From Gemmataceae bacterium (GTDB lineage: Bacteria; Planctomycetota; Planctomycetia; Gemmatales; Gemmataceae), in NCBI GenBank assembly GCA_901538445.1, contig LR594585.1, forward strand, positions 372,001-436,000: 64,000 nucleotides of DNA, in the 5' to 3' direction. The notes beneath the pieces were generated by a model that was not told the origin of the DNA, ran no database searches, and saw only the letters and a program-made list of their open reading frames with translations. Shown here one piece after another: positions 49,386 to 58,777 of the stretch. Position 1 is the stretch's first letter, and the number at the start of each line of letters is the position of its first letter. Position numbers and translations under genes: made by a program.

Positions 49386-52217
49386 TCACAGCTTCGCGGG
49401 CGCGCCGATGGCCACGCCGGTCTCGGTGGTGACGCCGACCACGGGGACCAGCGAGTCGTACAGCCGCTCGCCCCGGCGGGGGTTGAGGAGCTTGGCGACG
49501 AGCGCCGTCCACCCGGTCTGGTGGCTGGCCCCGAGCCCGCGGCCGGTGTCCCCGTGGAAGTACTCGTGGAACAGGATGTTGTCCCGGAAGTGCGGGTCGG
49601 TCTGGAACTTGGCGTCGTCCCCGAAGCACGGCCGGCGGCCGTCCGGCCCCCGCAGGAACAGCCGCGTGAGCCGGCGGGTCAGTTCCACCGTGACGTGGAC
49701 GAGGGGCACCATGTTCCCGCTGTTGGTGGGGTACTCGACCTTGAACTCGTCCCCGTAGTAGAAGTGGAACTTCTGGAGGCTCTCGATGATGAGGTAGTTG
49801 ACCGGGAACCACACCGGCCCGCGCCAGTTCGAGTTCCCGCCGAACATGCCCGTCTCCGAGTCGCCCGGGACGTACCCGACGCTCAGGTCGTACCCGTTGG
49901 CGTCGAACCGGTACGGGTGGTCGCGGTGGAACCGGGACAGCCCGCGGATCCCGTAGGGGCTCAGGAACTCCTCCTCGTCGAGGAGCCGCCGCAGGAGCCG
50001 CTTGACCCGGTGCCCGCGGAGCAGCGACAGGAGCCGCCGCTCGCCCCGGCCGGGCTCGAACCACCGGGACACGAGGGACGCGAGGTCCGGCCGGTGGTCG
50101 AGCACCCACCGCATCCGGGCGGCGAACTCGGGCACCTGGGCGAGCAGCTCGGGCTCGAGCACCTCGACGGCGAACAGCGGGATCAGCCCGACCAGGGACC
50201 GCACCTTGAGCGGCATCTCGCGGCCGTCGGGCAGGGAGAGTTCGTCGTAGTAGAACCCGTCCTCCTCGTTCCACAGGCCGATGCCCTTGCCGGCCATGTC
50301 GGTCATGGCCTTGGCGATGCCGAGGAAGTGCTCGAAGAACTTGATCGCCACGTCCTCGTACACCTGGTCCCGGGTGGCGAGCTCGAGCGCGATCCGCATG
50401 AGGTTGAGGGAGTACATCGCCATCCAGGCGGTGCCGTCGGCCTGGTTGATGAACCCGCCGGTGGGCAGCGGGTGGCTCCGGTCGAACACGCCGATGTTGT
50501 CGAGCCCGAGGAACCCGCCCTGGAACACGTTCCGGCCCTGGGCGTCCTTGCGGTTCACCCACCAGGTGAAGTTGATCATCAGCTTGTGGAACGCCCGCTC
50601 CAGGAACACCCAGTCGGCCTCGTCGGCGGCGTCGGGCGGCTGGTGCAGGGCCTTGAGCTTCCCCTCGCGGAGCAACTGGCGGTGCTTGCGGTCGATCTGG
50701 AACGTGCGCCACACGGCCCAGGCGTGGACCGGGGGGTTGGAGTCGGCGAAGTTCCACTCGTAGGCCGGGATCTGGCCGTTCGGGTGCATGTACCACTCGC
50801 GGCACATGAGGAGCAGTTGCTCCTTGGCGAACTCCGGGTCGAACGGGGCGATGGCGACCGCGTGGAACGCGGTGTCCCAGGCGCAGAAGTACGGGTACTC
50901 CCACTTGTCGGGCATGCTCAGGACGTCGGCCGCCTTGAGGTGCTCCCAGTCGGCGTTGCGGCCCTTCTTCCGCTCGGGCCGCGGGGCCGGCTGGGCCGGG
51001 TCCCCCTTGAGCCACCGCCACGTGTCGTAGGCGTAGAACTGCTTGGTCCAGATGAGCCCGGCGACGGCCTGCCGCTGGACGTGCCGGGCGTCGGCGTCCG
51101 GGATCTCGGGGGCGGTGATCGCGTAGAACTGGTTGGCCTCGCGGAGCCGGGTCGCGACCAGGTCGTCGAACCCGGCGAACGGCTCGGCGGGCAGGTCGGC
51201 CCGGTGCGACAGCCGGCACCGCACGACCACGGACTTCCCGGGCGGCACGGTGAACGTGTAGTGGGCGGCGACCTTGGTGCCGGTGTTCGCCGGGTTCACG
51301 GCGGCCGCGTTCCCGCCCACGACGTACTCGTTGATGCCGTCCTTGTAGTACCCGGACGACCCCTCCGGGGGCGGCGACGAGTACAGGGCCGGGATGTTGG
51401 TCTCGTTGTCGGTGAACAAGTAGCGGGCCGCGCCGGCCCCGCCCGCCGCCGCGACCTGCGCGCCCTCGGCCCAGAACTGGTACTCGCTCCACTCCGGGTG
51501 GATGAGCCGCAGCCCGGAGGCGTCCGGGTCGATGGTCGGCTTGAACGCGCTGGTGTCCCAGCTCCAGGTGTTGCGGAACCACAGGGTCGGGAGCAGGTGC
51601 AACTCGGCGGCGTCCGGGCCGCGGTTGTGCGCGGTGACCCGCATGAGGACGTCGCGGGGGCCGGCCTTGGCGTACTCGACGACCACGTCGAAGTACCGGT
51701 CGTCGTCGAAGATGCCGGTGTCCTGGAGCTCGAACTCGGGCTGCCGCCGGTTCCGCCCCGGGCCCTCGCCGCCCTCGTTGAGCCTGCACTCCTCGCGGAG
51801 CCGCTCGTACGGGAACCGGGCGTGCGGGTACTTGTAGAGCATCTTCAGGTACGCCTGCGAGGGCAGCGCGTCGAGGTAGTGGTACACCTCCTTGACGTCC
51901 TCGCCGTGGTTCCCCTCCTCGTTGGCCAGCCCGAACAGCCGCTCCTTGAGGATCGGGTCCTTCCCGTTCCACAGTGCGAGGGCCAGGCACAGCCGCTGGC
52001 GGTCGTCGGACAGGCCCGCGATCCCGTCCTCGCCCCACCGGTACGCCCGCTTGTGGGCGTGCGCGAACGGGAAGTACGCCCACGGGTTCCCCTCGGGCGA
52101 GTAGTCCTCCCGGACCGTGCCCCACTGGCGGTCGGACAGGTACGGCCCCCACCGCCGCCACGACGGCAGCTCGTCGAGGTCGCTGAGGCGGTCGAGTTCG
52201 GGGTTGTCGCTGGGCAT
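49386..52217 (-). CDS. GH63/MGH1-like glycoside hydrolase
   Basis: This 943-residue protein lacks a signal peptide. The N-terminal part (WGPYLSDRQWGTVREDYSPE) and the beta-sandwich with FDDDRYFDVVVEYAKAGPRD precede an (alpha/alpha)6 barrel: YFCAWDTAFHAVAIAPFDPE, PNGQIPAYEWNFADSNPPVH, NGYDLSVGYVPGDSETGMFG and NWRGPVWFPVNYLIIESLQK. Those motifs match the glucosidase/mannosylglycerate-hydrolase clan, where Asp in WDTAF and Glu near the GE/TGMFGG strand act. Substrate is probably an alpha-linked glucoside. The ATG at 52217 was taken since the upstream 220 codons have shadow-like sequence. Confidence 0.85.
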   Translation of the reverse strand: MPSDNPELDRLSDLDELPSWRRWGPYLSDRQWGTVREDYSPEGNPWAYFPFAHAHKRAYRWGEDGIAGLSDDRQRLCLALALWNGKDPILKERLFGLANEEGNHGEDVKEVYHYLDALPSQAYLKMLYKYPHARFPYERLREECRLNEGGEGPGRNRRQPEFELQDTGIFDDDRYFDVVVEYAKAGPRDVLMRVTAHNRGPDAAELHLLPTLWFRNTWSWDTSAFKPTIDPDASGLRLIHPEWSEYQFWAEGAQVAAAGGAGAARYLFTDNETNIPALYSSPPPEGSSGYYKDGINEYVVGGNAAAVNPANTGTKVAAHYTFTVPPGKSVVVRCRLSHRADLPAEPFAGFDDLVATRLREANQFYAITAPEIPDADARHVQRQAVAGLIWTKQFYAYDTWRWLKGDPAQPAPRPERKKGRNADWEHLKAADVLSMPDKWEYPYFCAWDTAFHAVAIAPFDPEFAKEQLLLMCREWYMHPNGQIPAYEWNFADSNPPVHAWAVWRTFQIDRKHRQLLREGKLKALHQPPDAADEADWVFLERAFHKLMINFTWWVNRKDAQGRNVFQGGFLGLDNIGVFDRSHPLPTGGFINQADGTAWMAMYSLNLMRIALELATRDQVYEDVAIKFFEHFLGIAKAMTDMAGKGIGLWNEEDGFYYDELSLPDGREMPLKVRSLVGLIPLFAVEVLEPELLAQVPEFAARMRWVLDHRPDLASLVSRWFEPGRGERRLLSLLRGHRVKRLLRRLLDEEEFLSPYGIRGLSRFHRDHPYRFDANGYDLSVGYVPGDSETGMFGGNSNWRGPVWFPVNYLIIESLQKFHFYYGDEFKVEYPTNSGNMVPLVHVTVELTRRLTRLFLRGPDGRRPCFGDDAKFQTDPHFRDNILFHEYFHGDTGRGLGASHQTGWTALVAKLLNPRRGERLYDSLVPVVGVTTETGVAIGAPAKL

Positions 52218-52467
52218 CGGTGGGGTTCCGGGTCGGGTGCGTCGAGTTTGCGGCCGGGTGCGGGTACGGTGAAACCTAGGTCGGGTCGCCGGATTGCACA
52301 GGCATTTCAACCCGGGGCGCGAAGAAAGTCCGTGTAAAATGGACCCGGGCGGTCCGTCCGTAGCGACTGCACGGGCCGGTCCGTTCGCCGGTTGCTCGTT
52401 GTCGCCCGCACGGGCCGGCTGTAACCTGTGGTCCGTCCCCTCCCTCACCCCCGGGAACCCCATCCCC

Positions 52468-53805
52468 ATGGACACCCGCCTGCCCGCGTGGTCCGCCCCC
52501 GCCCTCGTCGCCGCGCTCCTGCTCGCGCCCCCGGCCCGCGCCGGGGACACCTGGCCCGGGTTCCGCGGCCCCACGGCCGACGGCCGCGCCGACGACCCGG
52601 CCCCCGTTACCACCTGGAGCGAGAAGGACAACGTCCTCTGGAAGGTGCCGGTCCACGGCAAGGGGTGGTCGTCGCCCGTCGTCCTCGGCAACCAGGTGTG
52701 GGTCACGACCGCCGACGAGACCCTCGCCGGCACCGCCGCCCCGAAGAAGGGCGGGCCCCCGAGCAACGCCGTCGCCGAGGTCGCCTTTTTTGCCCTCTGC
52801 TTCGACCGCGAGACGGGCAAACTCGTGTACGACATCAAGCTGGGGACCGAGAAGAACCCGGCGTACTGCCACCCGTTCAACAGTTACGCCACGCCGACCC
52901 CGTTCGTCGAGGCCGGCCGGCTCTACGCCCACTTCGGGAGCCACGGCACCTGGTGCCTCGACACCGCGACCGGCAAGGTGCTCTGGGAGCGCCGCGACCT
53001 GAAGTGCGACCACTTCCGCGGCCCCGGGTCGTCCCCCGCCGTGTACGGCGACCTGCTGTACCTGATCTTCGACGGGTTCGACTTGCAATACGTTGCGGCC
53101 CTCGACAAAACGAGCGGCAAAACCGCCTGGAAGACGGACCGGAACATCAAGTACACGAACGACAACGGCGACTACAAGAAGGCCTACGCCACCCCGGTGC
53201 TGCTCGAGGTCGGCGGCCGCGCGCAGCTCGTCTGCCCCTCCGCCGAATGCACCATGGCCTACGACCCGAAGACCGGCACCGAGCTGTGGCGGCTCACCCA
53301 CGGCGGCATGAACGGGGCCGCACGCGCCCTCGCGGGCCACGGGCTCCTCTACCTCACCAGCGGCCACACCGGGAAGCTCCTCGCGGTGAGGGCCGACGCG
53401 AAGCCCGACGCGGGCGGCCAGATCCCCAAGGACGCCGTCGCGTGGGCCGCCGCGAAGAACGTCTCGACCCGCCCGGGAATGATCCTCCACAACGGGATGC
53501 TGTTCATGGTCAGCGACCAGGCGATCGCCTCGTGCCTCGACGCGGCGACCGGGAAGGTGCTCTGGAGCGAGCGGCTCGACGGCGAGTTCTCGGCCTCGCC
53601 GGTCCTGGTCAACGGGAACCTGTACTGCTGCAACCAGACGGGCAAGACGTTCGTGGTCGCGGCCGCGAAGGAGTACAACGTGGTCGCCGAGAACCGGCTG
53701 GGCGAGGGAAAGGACGCCGGTTTCATGGCCTCCCCTGCGGTCGCCGGGAACGTCCTCTACCTGCGGTCCAAGACGCACCTGTACGCGATCGGGAAGCGCC
53801 CGTGA
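52468..53805 (+). CDS. Exported PQQ-type beta-propeller protein
   Basis: This 445-residue protein has a signal peptide (MDTRLPAWSAPALVAALLLA, cut near PARA-GD), then TWPGFRGPTADGRADDPAPV. Blades include WKVPVHGKGWSSPVVLGNQV, TGKVLWERRDLK, TSGKTAWKTDRN, KTGTELWRLTHGG and ATGKVLWSERLDG, ending AGNVLYLRSKTHLYAIGKRP. It is the third such protein in the window. A periplasmic binding role is likely; enzymatic activity is not indicated. It is divergent from the glycosidase. Confidence 0.84.
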   Translation: MDTRLPAWSAPALVAALLLAPPARAGDTWPGFRGPTADGRADDPAPVTTWSEKDNVLWKVPVHGKGWSSPVVLGNQVWVTTADETLAGTAAPKKGGPPSNAVAEVAFFALCFDRETGKLVYDIKLGTEKNPAYCHPFNSYATPTPFVEAGRLYAHFGSHGTWCLDTATGKVLWERRDLKCDHFRGPGSSPAVYGDLLYLIFDGFDLQYVAALDKTSGKTAWKTDRNIKYTNDNGDYKKAYATPVLLEVGGRAQLVCPSAECTMAYDPKTGTELWRLTHGGMNGAARALAGHGLLYLTSGHTGKLLAVRADAKPDAGGQIPKDAVAWAAAKNVSTRPGMILHNGMLFMVSDQAIASCLDAATGKVLWSERLDGEFSASPVLVNGNLYCCNQTGKTFVVAAAKEYNVVAENRLGEGKDAGFMASPAVAGNVLYLRSKTHLYAIGKRP

Positions 53806-53904
53806 CGGTCGGGCGCGAAACCCCAGGGGCGCGGTCTGAAACGCGTGACGCCCCGGAACGCGGGTTCCGGGGCGTCGGTTCACTTCCGCGGGCGGTGCGT
53901 CGCC

Positions 53905-54237
53905 TCACCCCTGGTGCTGGGTGATGAGGCGGCCGAGTTCCTCGGGCGAGATCACGCCGACCTCCTGGTGGACCGGGGTGTCCCCGCCCTTGAAGAACAG
54001 GATCCGGGGGATCGTCATCACGTCGTACTTCACCGCGATGTTCGGGTTCTCGTCCACGTTCAGTTTGCCCACCTTCACCTTCCCGGCGAACTGGTCCGCG
54101 ACCTTGTCGATCGTCGGCGACAGCGCCCGGCACGGCCCGCACCACGGGGCCCAGAAGTCGGCCACGACCAGCGTGCCGCTGTTGATGTGCTCGTTCCAGT
54201 TGCTCTCGGTCAGTTGGATCACGTTCGGGCTGGCCAT
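53905..54237 (-). CDS. trxA: Thioredoxin
   Basis: This 110-residue cytoplasmic protein has the active site WAPWCGPCRALSP, with redox pair C-G-P-C, the Asp buried in VVADFW and the cis-Pro loop VMTIPRILFFKGG. Length and motif spacing are those of classical thioredoxin, which reduces protein disulfides with electrons from thioredoxin reductase. No reductase gene is adjacent. The start MASPNVIQLTESN is typical. It is convergent with the PQQ-propeller gene. Confidence 0.92.
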   Translation of the reverse strand: MASPNVIQLTESNWNEHINSGTLVVADFWAPWCGPCRALSPTIDKVADQFAGKVKVGKLNVDENPNIAVKYDVMTIPRILFFKGGDTPVHQEVGVISPEELGRLITQHQG

Positions 54238-54482
54238 TGTCGGTTCCTTGGCAAAGGAGTCACGGCGACCGCGGGCTGCGGGCGATTTCTTCGGGACATT
54301 GTACGCACGGGAGAATACCGCACACAGGGCCCTCGGCTTACGGACCGGCGGAGGGCGGCGGCAGGGCCAGCACAGTCGGGTGCGGGTGCGGGGACCCAGG
54401 GAGGGGCGAAGTCGGGGACGCAGCCGTTGCCACTCCCACGAACCGCTCCTAATAATGGTGTGTCCTTGGCGTGCCGCCGGCT

Positions 54483-54555
54483 GGCCCTGTCGTCTAGTGG
54501 CCTAGGACACTGCCCTTTCAAGGCAGGAACCGGGGTTCGAATCCCCGCAGGGTCA
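54483..54555 (+). tRNA. tRNA-Glu (anticodon UUC)
   Basis: The 73-nt sequence folds fully: acceptor GGCCCTG/CAGGGTC with one G-T pair, D stem GTCT/GGAC, anticodon stem CTGCC/GGCAG with loop CTTTCAA, and T stem CGGGG/CCCCG with TTCGAAT. The anticodon is TTC. CCA is not encoded. It is followed at once by integrase remains on the other strand. Confidence 0.95.
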
Positions 54556-54599
54556 CATTGCTCGCCGGACCGGAGCGGACGGAATCGGACGGAACGCTT

Positions 54600-54880
54600 G
54601 TTTTTCAAGCACTTCCCGCGGTTCTGTCCGCTCCGGTCTTTTTGCGTCCGCTCCCGTCTGCGCCGGAACCTGCGCCACCCGTGCGCCGGGATCTGCCCCG
54701 CACCCCGCGGCCCTCGCGAACAGTTCGTCGGGCACCCGGGCGTAGTGCTTCAGGGCGACCGCCGCCGAGTGCCCGATCCACTCCATCACCGCGCTGATCG
54801 GGAACTTCGTCATCAGGTCCGTTCCACAGGACGTAGGCACGGTATTGAACAGCCTGGGCCACGGCTTCAACCCAGCCCGG
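54600..54880 (-). pseudogene. C-terminal relic of a tyrosine recombinase integrase
   Basis: The minus-strand frame gives KPWPRLFNTVPTSCGTDLMT followed by KFPISAVMEWIGHSAAVALK then HYARVPDELFARAA. This matches the C-terminal core of planctomycete phage-type integrases (PWPRLFxxLRAS ... VxxWxGHS...A..HY), with the His and Tyr region kept. The first catalytic Arg (LRAS) is replaced by VPTS, so it is inactive. It abuts tRNA-Glu, the expected target, and fuses in frame to the DUF927 relic, implying a deletion. Confidence 0.6.
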
Positions 54881-54883
54881 CGG

Positions 54884-55410
54884 TCAAGGCGCACCTCCCC
54901 GGGTTTCACCTCGACGACCGGGAGCCGGCCCCGCAGGCGGGGCACGTCCTTGCCGGTGCAGATGATCAGCCCGCGGCCTGGAACAGCCGGTCGGCGTTGG
55001 CGCGGAGCTTCGCAGGGTCCGCGGCACCGGTCGGGTTGAAGTCGTCGGTCATTAGCGGAGCGTCCTTCGCGGTGAACGCCATGTGTTCGAGCACGTTCAC
55101 CGTGGATGCCCAGTTCGCGGGCAGGCTCCGGCGGCGGTCCGGGGCCAGCGGCCCCGTCTTGCTGAACAGCGACAGCAGCGCCCGGACCGCGACCACGAGG
55201 TCGCGCCCGGTGGGCGGTTCGGTCAGGACGTACGGGGCAAGCGAGCCGGCAAGGTCCACCGCCACCCCCGCCCCGTCGCCGGCTCCGATGCTGTCGCCCG
55301 CGTGCAGCTACCGCCCCTCGCCGTCGGTCTCCCGCCAGCCGGTGTGCCCGAACTTCAACTGCTCGGCCGGGTTCCCGCTGAGCAGTTGCGTTGCGGTCTG
55401 GAAGTCCTTC
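54884..55410 (-). pseudogene. DUF927-type (phage/plasmid primase-helicase) relic
   Basis: The pieces, in order, are DFQTATQLLSGNPAEQLKFG, a TAG at 55308-55310 where Trp would be expected, LHAGDSIGAGDGAGVAVDLA, ANWASTVNVLEHMAFTAKDA with PLMTDDFNPTGAADPAKLRA, a stop at 54966, and in another frame LIICTGKDVPRLRGRLPVVE. This is the DUF927/D5-like replication protein order (WxST.N.LE..AF.AKD...DDF.PTG ... ADRL ... GxDxPR). One nonsense codon and one deletion or frameshift inactivate it. It is probably a remnant of an integrated element. Confidence 0.65.
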
Positions 55411-55414
55411 CGGT

Positions 55415-55528
55415 TCGTCCCAGCGCGACGAACTCCGCGACCAGTGCCCCGGCTCCGACGTACCGCTTCACCACGCGCCCGTCGATCCGCTCGGCGGCGT
55501 AGGAGTACCTCTGCCCGCCGCGCTGTTC
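55415..55528 (-). pseudogene. Fragment of a planctomycete RYY..DGRVV..YVG family gene
   Basis: The minus-strand frame gives EQRGGQRYSYAAERIDGRVV followed by KRYVGAGALVAEFVAL, preceded by a stop. It resembles the short N-terminal block (RYYxRSxRxxGRVVxxYVGxGxxAE) of a family frequent in Gemmata-like genomes and often near mobile elements. It ends where the DUF927 relic begins. Recognition is from memory. Confidence 0.4.
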
Positions 55529-55614
55529 TCACCCCACGGCGTTCCCCCTTCGCGTTGCTCGATTCAAGTGCAACGCCTTGAGCGCATGCCCCGCTCACTG
55601 TCCCTCAAAGGTGC

Positions 55615-57138
55615 TCAATACTTGAGGTTCAGGCGGATGCCGCCGAGGTACGAGGTCTTCGCGATCGCGCCGGCCTCCGGCTTGACGATCTGGAAGTCGG
55701 GGGTCAGGTTCATCCACGGGGTGAGTTGGGCGTTGTAGAACAGTTCGACCCCCCACCCGGGCCGCGGGCCGAACAGCGCCCGCGGGAGCGGGCCGAACTG
55801 GTCGCTGGTGCCCGTGTAGTACCAGCCGACGCCGAACTTGTCCCCCTGACGGTACCGGAACGGGCTATACCCGCCGACACCGGCGCTGAGGAAGAACTGG
55901 ACCGGGGTCGGGTTCCCGTCGCTGATCGAGGCCCGGCCGAACAGCCCCCAGCCTCGGTTCGTGTCCTCCGAGTAGACGCGGAAGTACTGGTCGAACCCGT
56001 AGTAGATCGTGTACGAGTTCGGCACCGTCGGGAACCCGGGGACCGTGGGCTCCGGGTACACGCCCGGGGGCGGCTCCGCGAACCGCAGGTTCGTCAACTC
56101 GACGTGCTTCCACATCCCGCCGACGTGGTGCTCGCCGGGCAGCGAGAAGAAGTTCGTCTTGGCCTTGACCTCGCCGCCGATGATGATCCCCTGGGAGAAC
56201 AGGCTGTCGAAGGCGAAGAAGTTCTTGGTCCGGTCCTGCGGGTCGTACACGAACGCGGAGAAGCCGCCCCACTCCCGCGGGCTGACGAACCCGGTCGTGA
56301 ACGACGAGTACGGCAGCCCGAGCAGGAACGCCGGGTTGGCGATCAGCGCCTGGTTCATGAACTGCATGGTGCCGTTGCCGCCGGCGAAGTCGTCCTGGTC
56401 GGCCGCTCCGATCACGTTCTTCTTGCCCGCGAACACCACCCACTTCTTGGAGAGCGGTTGGGTGATGACGAAGTCGGTGATGTACGGAACCCCCTGCCCG
56501 TTCGGAACCGGCGGGAGGGAGGCCGGGAAGACCGCGGGCGGGAACGCGCCGGTGTTCAAGCTGACGTTGCCGTAGTCCCCGAACCACTGCTGCGAGCGGA
56601 CGAGCAACTTCCCGTGCGGCATCCCCCCGAACTTCTCGAGGTCGAACGTGAACGCCATGTCGTTCCGGCCGGTGTACTCGAACACCCCGCCTTGCCCGAA
56701 CCCCTGCGCGGCGAGCGCCGGCGGGAGCGGGCGGTAGATGCCGCCGCCCTGACCAAAGGCGAACTGAGTGAGGTTACCTTCGAACGTGACCCCGCGGTCC
56801 TGCAACCGCGGCCGCAGGCCGAACCAGTCGCCGACGAGCGTCGGGCGGGTCCACAGCGTCTCGCGCTCGGCCCCGCACGCAACGCACGGGGCTGCGGCCG
56901 GGACGGGCTGGGGCACGGCGGCCCCGGTCGGGCGGAGCTGCGGGTACAGCACCGATGGGTCGGCCGGGGCGGTTTCTGGCAGCGCCGGCCCGCCCTCCGC
57001 GGGAAGGGGCACCGGTGCGACCGTCTCAACGACCGGGGGCACCGGGCCGGGCGGCCCCTCGGGGGCAGGTTGAGCGCGAAGCGCCGGGACAGCACCCCCC
57101 AGCGCCAGGACCGCCGAAAGCAGCATCTTCCGTGACAT
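55615..57138 (-). CDS. OprB-like carbohydrate porin
   Basis: This 507-residue protein has a signal peptide (MSRKMLLSAVLALGGAVPAL, cut near LRAQ) and a Pro-rich linker to residue 95. The OprB-type barrel starts at TLVGDWFGLRPRLQDRGVTF. Typical strands and turns follow (DMAFTFDLEKFGGMPHGKLL, VVFAGKKNVIGAADQDDFAG, GWGLFGRASISDGNPTPVQF, PRPGWGVELFYNAQLTPWMN), with the C-terminal LGGIRLNLKY ending in an aromatic residue. It should diffuse sugars across the outer membrane. GAGGGAGTTGGCG precedes the ATG. Confidence 0.88.
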   Translation of the reverse strand: MSRKMLLSAVLALGGAVPALRAQPAPEGPPGPVPPVVETVAPVPLPAEGGPALPETAPADPSVLYPQLRPTGAAVPQPVPAAAPCVACGAERETLWTRPTLVGDWFGLRPRLQDRGVTFEGNLTQFAFGQGGGIYRPLPPALAAQGFGQGGVFEYTGRNDMAFTFDLEKFGGMPHGKLLVRSQQWFGDYGNVSLNTGAFPPAVFPASLPPVPNGQGVPYITDFVITQPLSKKWVVFAGKKNVIGAADQDDFAGGNGTMQFMNQALIANPAFLLGLPYSSFTTGFVSPREWGGFSAFVYDPQDRTKNFFAFDSLFSQGIIIGGEVKAKTNFFSLPGEHHVGGMWKHVELTNLRFAEPPPGVYPEPTVPGFPTVPNSYTIYYGFDQYFRVYSEDTNRGWGLFGRASISDGNPTPVQFFLSAGVGGYSPFRYRQGDKFGVGWYYTGTSDQFGPLPRALFGPRPGWGVELFYNAQLTPWMNLTPDFQIVKPEAGAIAKTSYLGGIRLNLKY

Positions 57139-57346
57139 CGCCAACTCCCTCTGGTTGCCCCAAGCGCCGCGCTCCGCACGGCGGTCGAAGTTTACTTCGT
57201 CAGGAGGCCGCCGAGTCAGAAGTCAGATTGACCGTACCCTGGTTGCCGGTTCTGGATGTCGGCCGCTCCCGCACGACCGACCTTTCAAGCGGCACAACCG
57301 GCTCGACCGATATGACAGGTAAACCCCTACCTGCGAGGAGCCGGGC

Positions 57347-58744
57347 GTGGCACGCTTCTTGTCGAAACTCGTGGCGCTGGCGCTGGTCCTCGGTGCCTTT
57401 CCCGCCGCGGCCTCGGCGCAACCGGGCGTGTACCTGCCCGGGGCCGGGGCGGTGAACGGGGGCATGGCCGGGGTCTCGACGGCGACCCCCGTTGACGCAC
57501 TCGGGGCGCTGTACTGGAACCCGGCGGCGATCGGCCGGCTCGGGCGGAACGAGGTGTCGATCGGCGGGGCGTTCGTGTACCCCGACATCTACGTCTCGTC
57601 GAGCCGCCCGCGGCTCGACGGCACGGTGATGTCTGGCCGCACCCGGAGCGACAACGGGTTCCCGCTGGTGCCCAGCCTCGGGGTCGTGTCCAAGCTCGAC
57701 GAGGGCAGCCCGTTCACCTTCGGCATGGGGCTCATCGCACTGGGCGGGGGCGGGGTGAACTTCCCCGGCGACGCGGGCAACCCGATCCTGGCCCCGACCG
57801 GCCCGTTCGGCCAACTGGTGCTCGGCCCGACCTTCGCGAACATGCAACTGCTCCAGTTGAACCCCACCGTGTCGTACCAGGTCACCGACCGCCTCGTCGT
57901 CGGCGTCGGCCCGACCGTCGACTACACCCTGGTGTCGTTCGACCCGGCCTACTTCGCCCCGCCCAACCAGATCCCCGGCCAGCCGAACACGTTCCTCACG
58001 GCGACGGACTCCCGGCCGTTTTGGGGCGGCGGGGTACGGGCGGGCCTGGTGTACTCGGTCACCGACACCCTCGACGTCGGGTTCGGGTACACGAGCCAGC
58101 AGTGGCTGGAGACGTGGCAGTTCAACACCCGCGACAACCTCGGCAACGCCCGGACCCTGAACCTCCAGGCGACCCTCCCGGCGATCTACTCCTGGGGTGT
58201 CGCGTGGCGGGGCGTCGACCGGCTCACCCTGGGCGTGGACATGCGGTACTTCGACTACAAGAACACGGACCTGTTCGGCACCCCGGTCAGCGCGGGCGGG
58301 CTCGGCTGGAGCAGCGCGTTCGCCGTCGCCCTGGGCGCGAACTACCAGTTGACCAGCCGGGTCGCGGTCCGGGCCGGGTACCAGTACAACACGAACCCGC
58401 TCGAAACCACCCGCGCGCTGTTCAACATCCAGGCCCCGGCGATCATCCAGAACACGATCAGCGTCGGCACCACCGTGAACCTGACGGAGGCGATGGCGGT
58501 GTCCCTGGGGTACGCTTACGGGTTTAAGAACTCGATCACCGGGACCGCGGACCGGGTGCCGAACACCAGCATCGGGCTCGAGGCGTCCAGCCAGTCGCTG
58601 CTGTTCAACCTTCAGGTGAAGTTCGGCGGCGGCTGGGGGCGGAAGCCGGCCGCGGGGTGCGAGGCGTGCGCCCCGGCGACCCCGGTCGCTGCGGCAGACG
58701 CCGCCCGGGGCGACGCGGCCACCGCGCTGGGCACGCCCCGCTGA
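57347..58744 (+). CDS. OmpP1/FadL-family outer-membrane transporter
   Basis: This 465-residue protein starts with GTG at 57347, after GAGGAG. The signal peptide ends near AASAQPGVYL. The FadL pattern is GAGAVNGGMAGVSTATPVDA followed by LGALYWNPAAIGRLGRNEV, the conserved start (G...AxxNPAA). Many amphipathic strands follow, and the last strand SQSLLFNLQVKFGGGW precedes a 45-residue Ala/Cys tail with CEACAPAT, which is unusual for the family. It probably imports hydrophobic molecules. It is divergent from the OprB-like porin, so both could share a regulator. Confidence 0.83.
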   Translation: MARFLSKLVALALVLGAFPAAASAQPGVYLPGAGAVNGGMAGVSTATPVDALGALYWNPAAIGRLGRNEVSIGGAFVYPDIYVSSSRPRLDGTVMSGRTRSDNGFPLVPSLGVVSKLDEGSPFTFGMGLIALGGGGVNFPGDAGNPILAPTGPFGQLVLGPTFANMQLLQLNPTVSYQVTDRLVVGVGPTVDYTLVSFDPAYFAPPNQIPGQPNTFLTATDSRPFWGGGVRAGLVYSVTDTLDVGFGYTSQQWLETWQFNTRDNLGNARTLNLQATLPAIYSWGVAWRGVDRLTLGVDMRYFDYKNTDLFGTPVSAGGLGWSSAFAVALGANYQLTSRVAVRAGYQYNTNPLETTRALFNIQAPAIIQNTISVGTTVNLTEAMAVSLGYAYGFKNSITGTADRVPNTSIGLEASSQSLLFNLQVKFGGGWGRKPAAGCEACAPATPVAAADAARGDAATALGTPR

Positions 58745-58777
58745 CGCCGCGAGAGTTCCCGATCCGGGGCAGCAGTC

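Noticed and set aside
48471-52337. A 1288-codon plus-strand frame
   Set aside because: Beyond about 49158 it runs antisense to the glycosidase and shows only the compositional bias of a high-GC shadow frame.
52276-53883. A 535-codon minus-strand frame opposite the PQQ-propeller gene
   Set aside because: Its sequence is Arg/Val/Gly-rich without domain motifs, while the plus strand shows a signal peptide and propeller blades.
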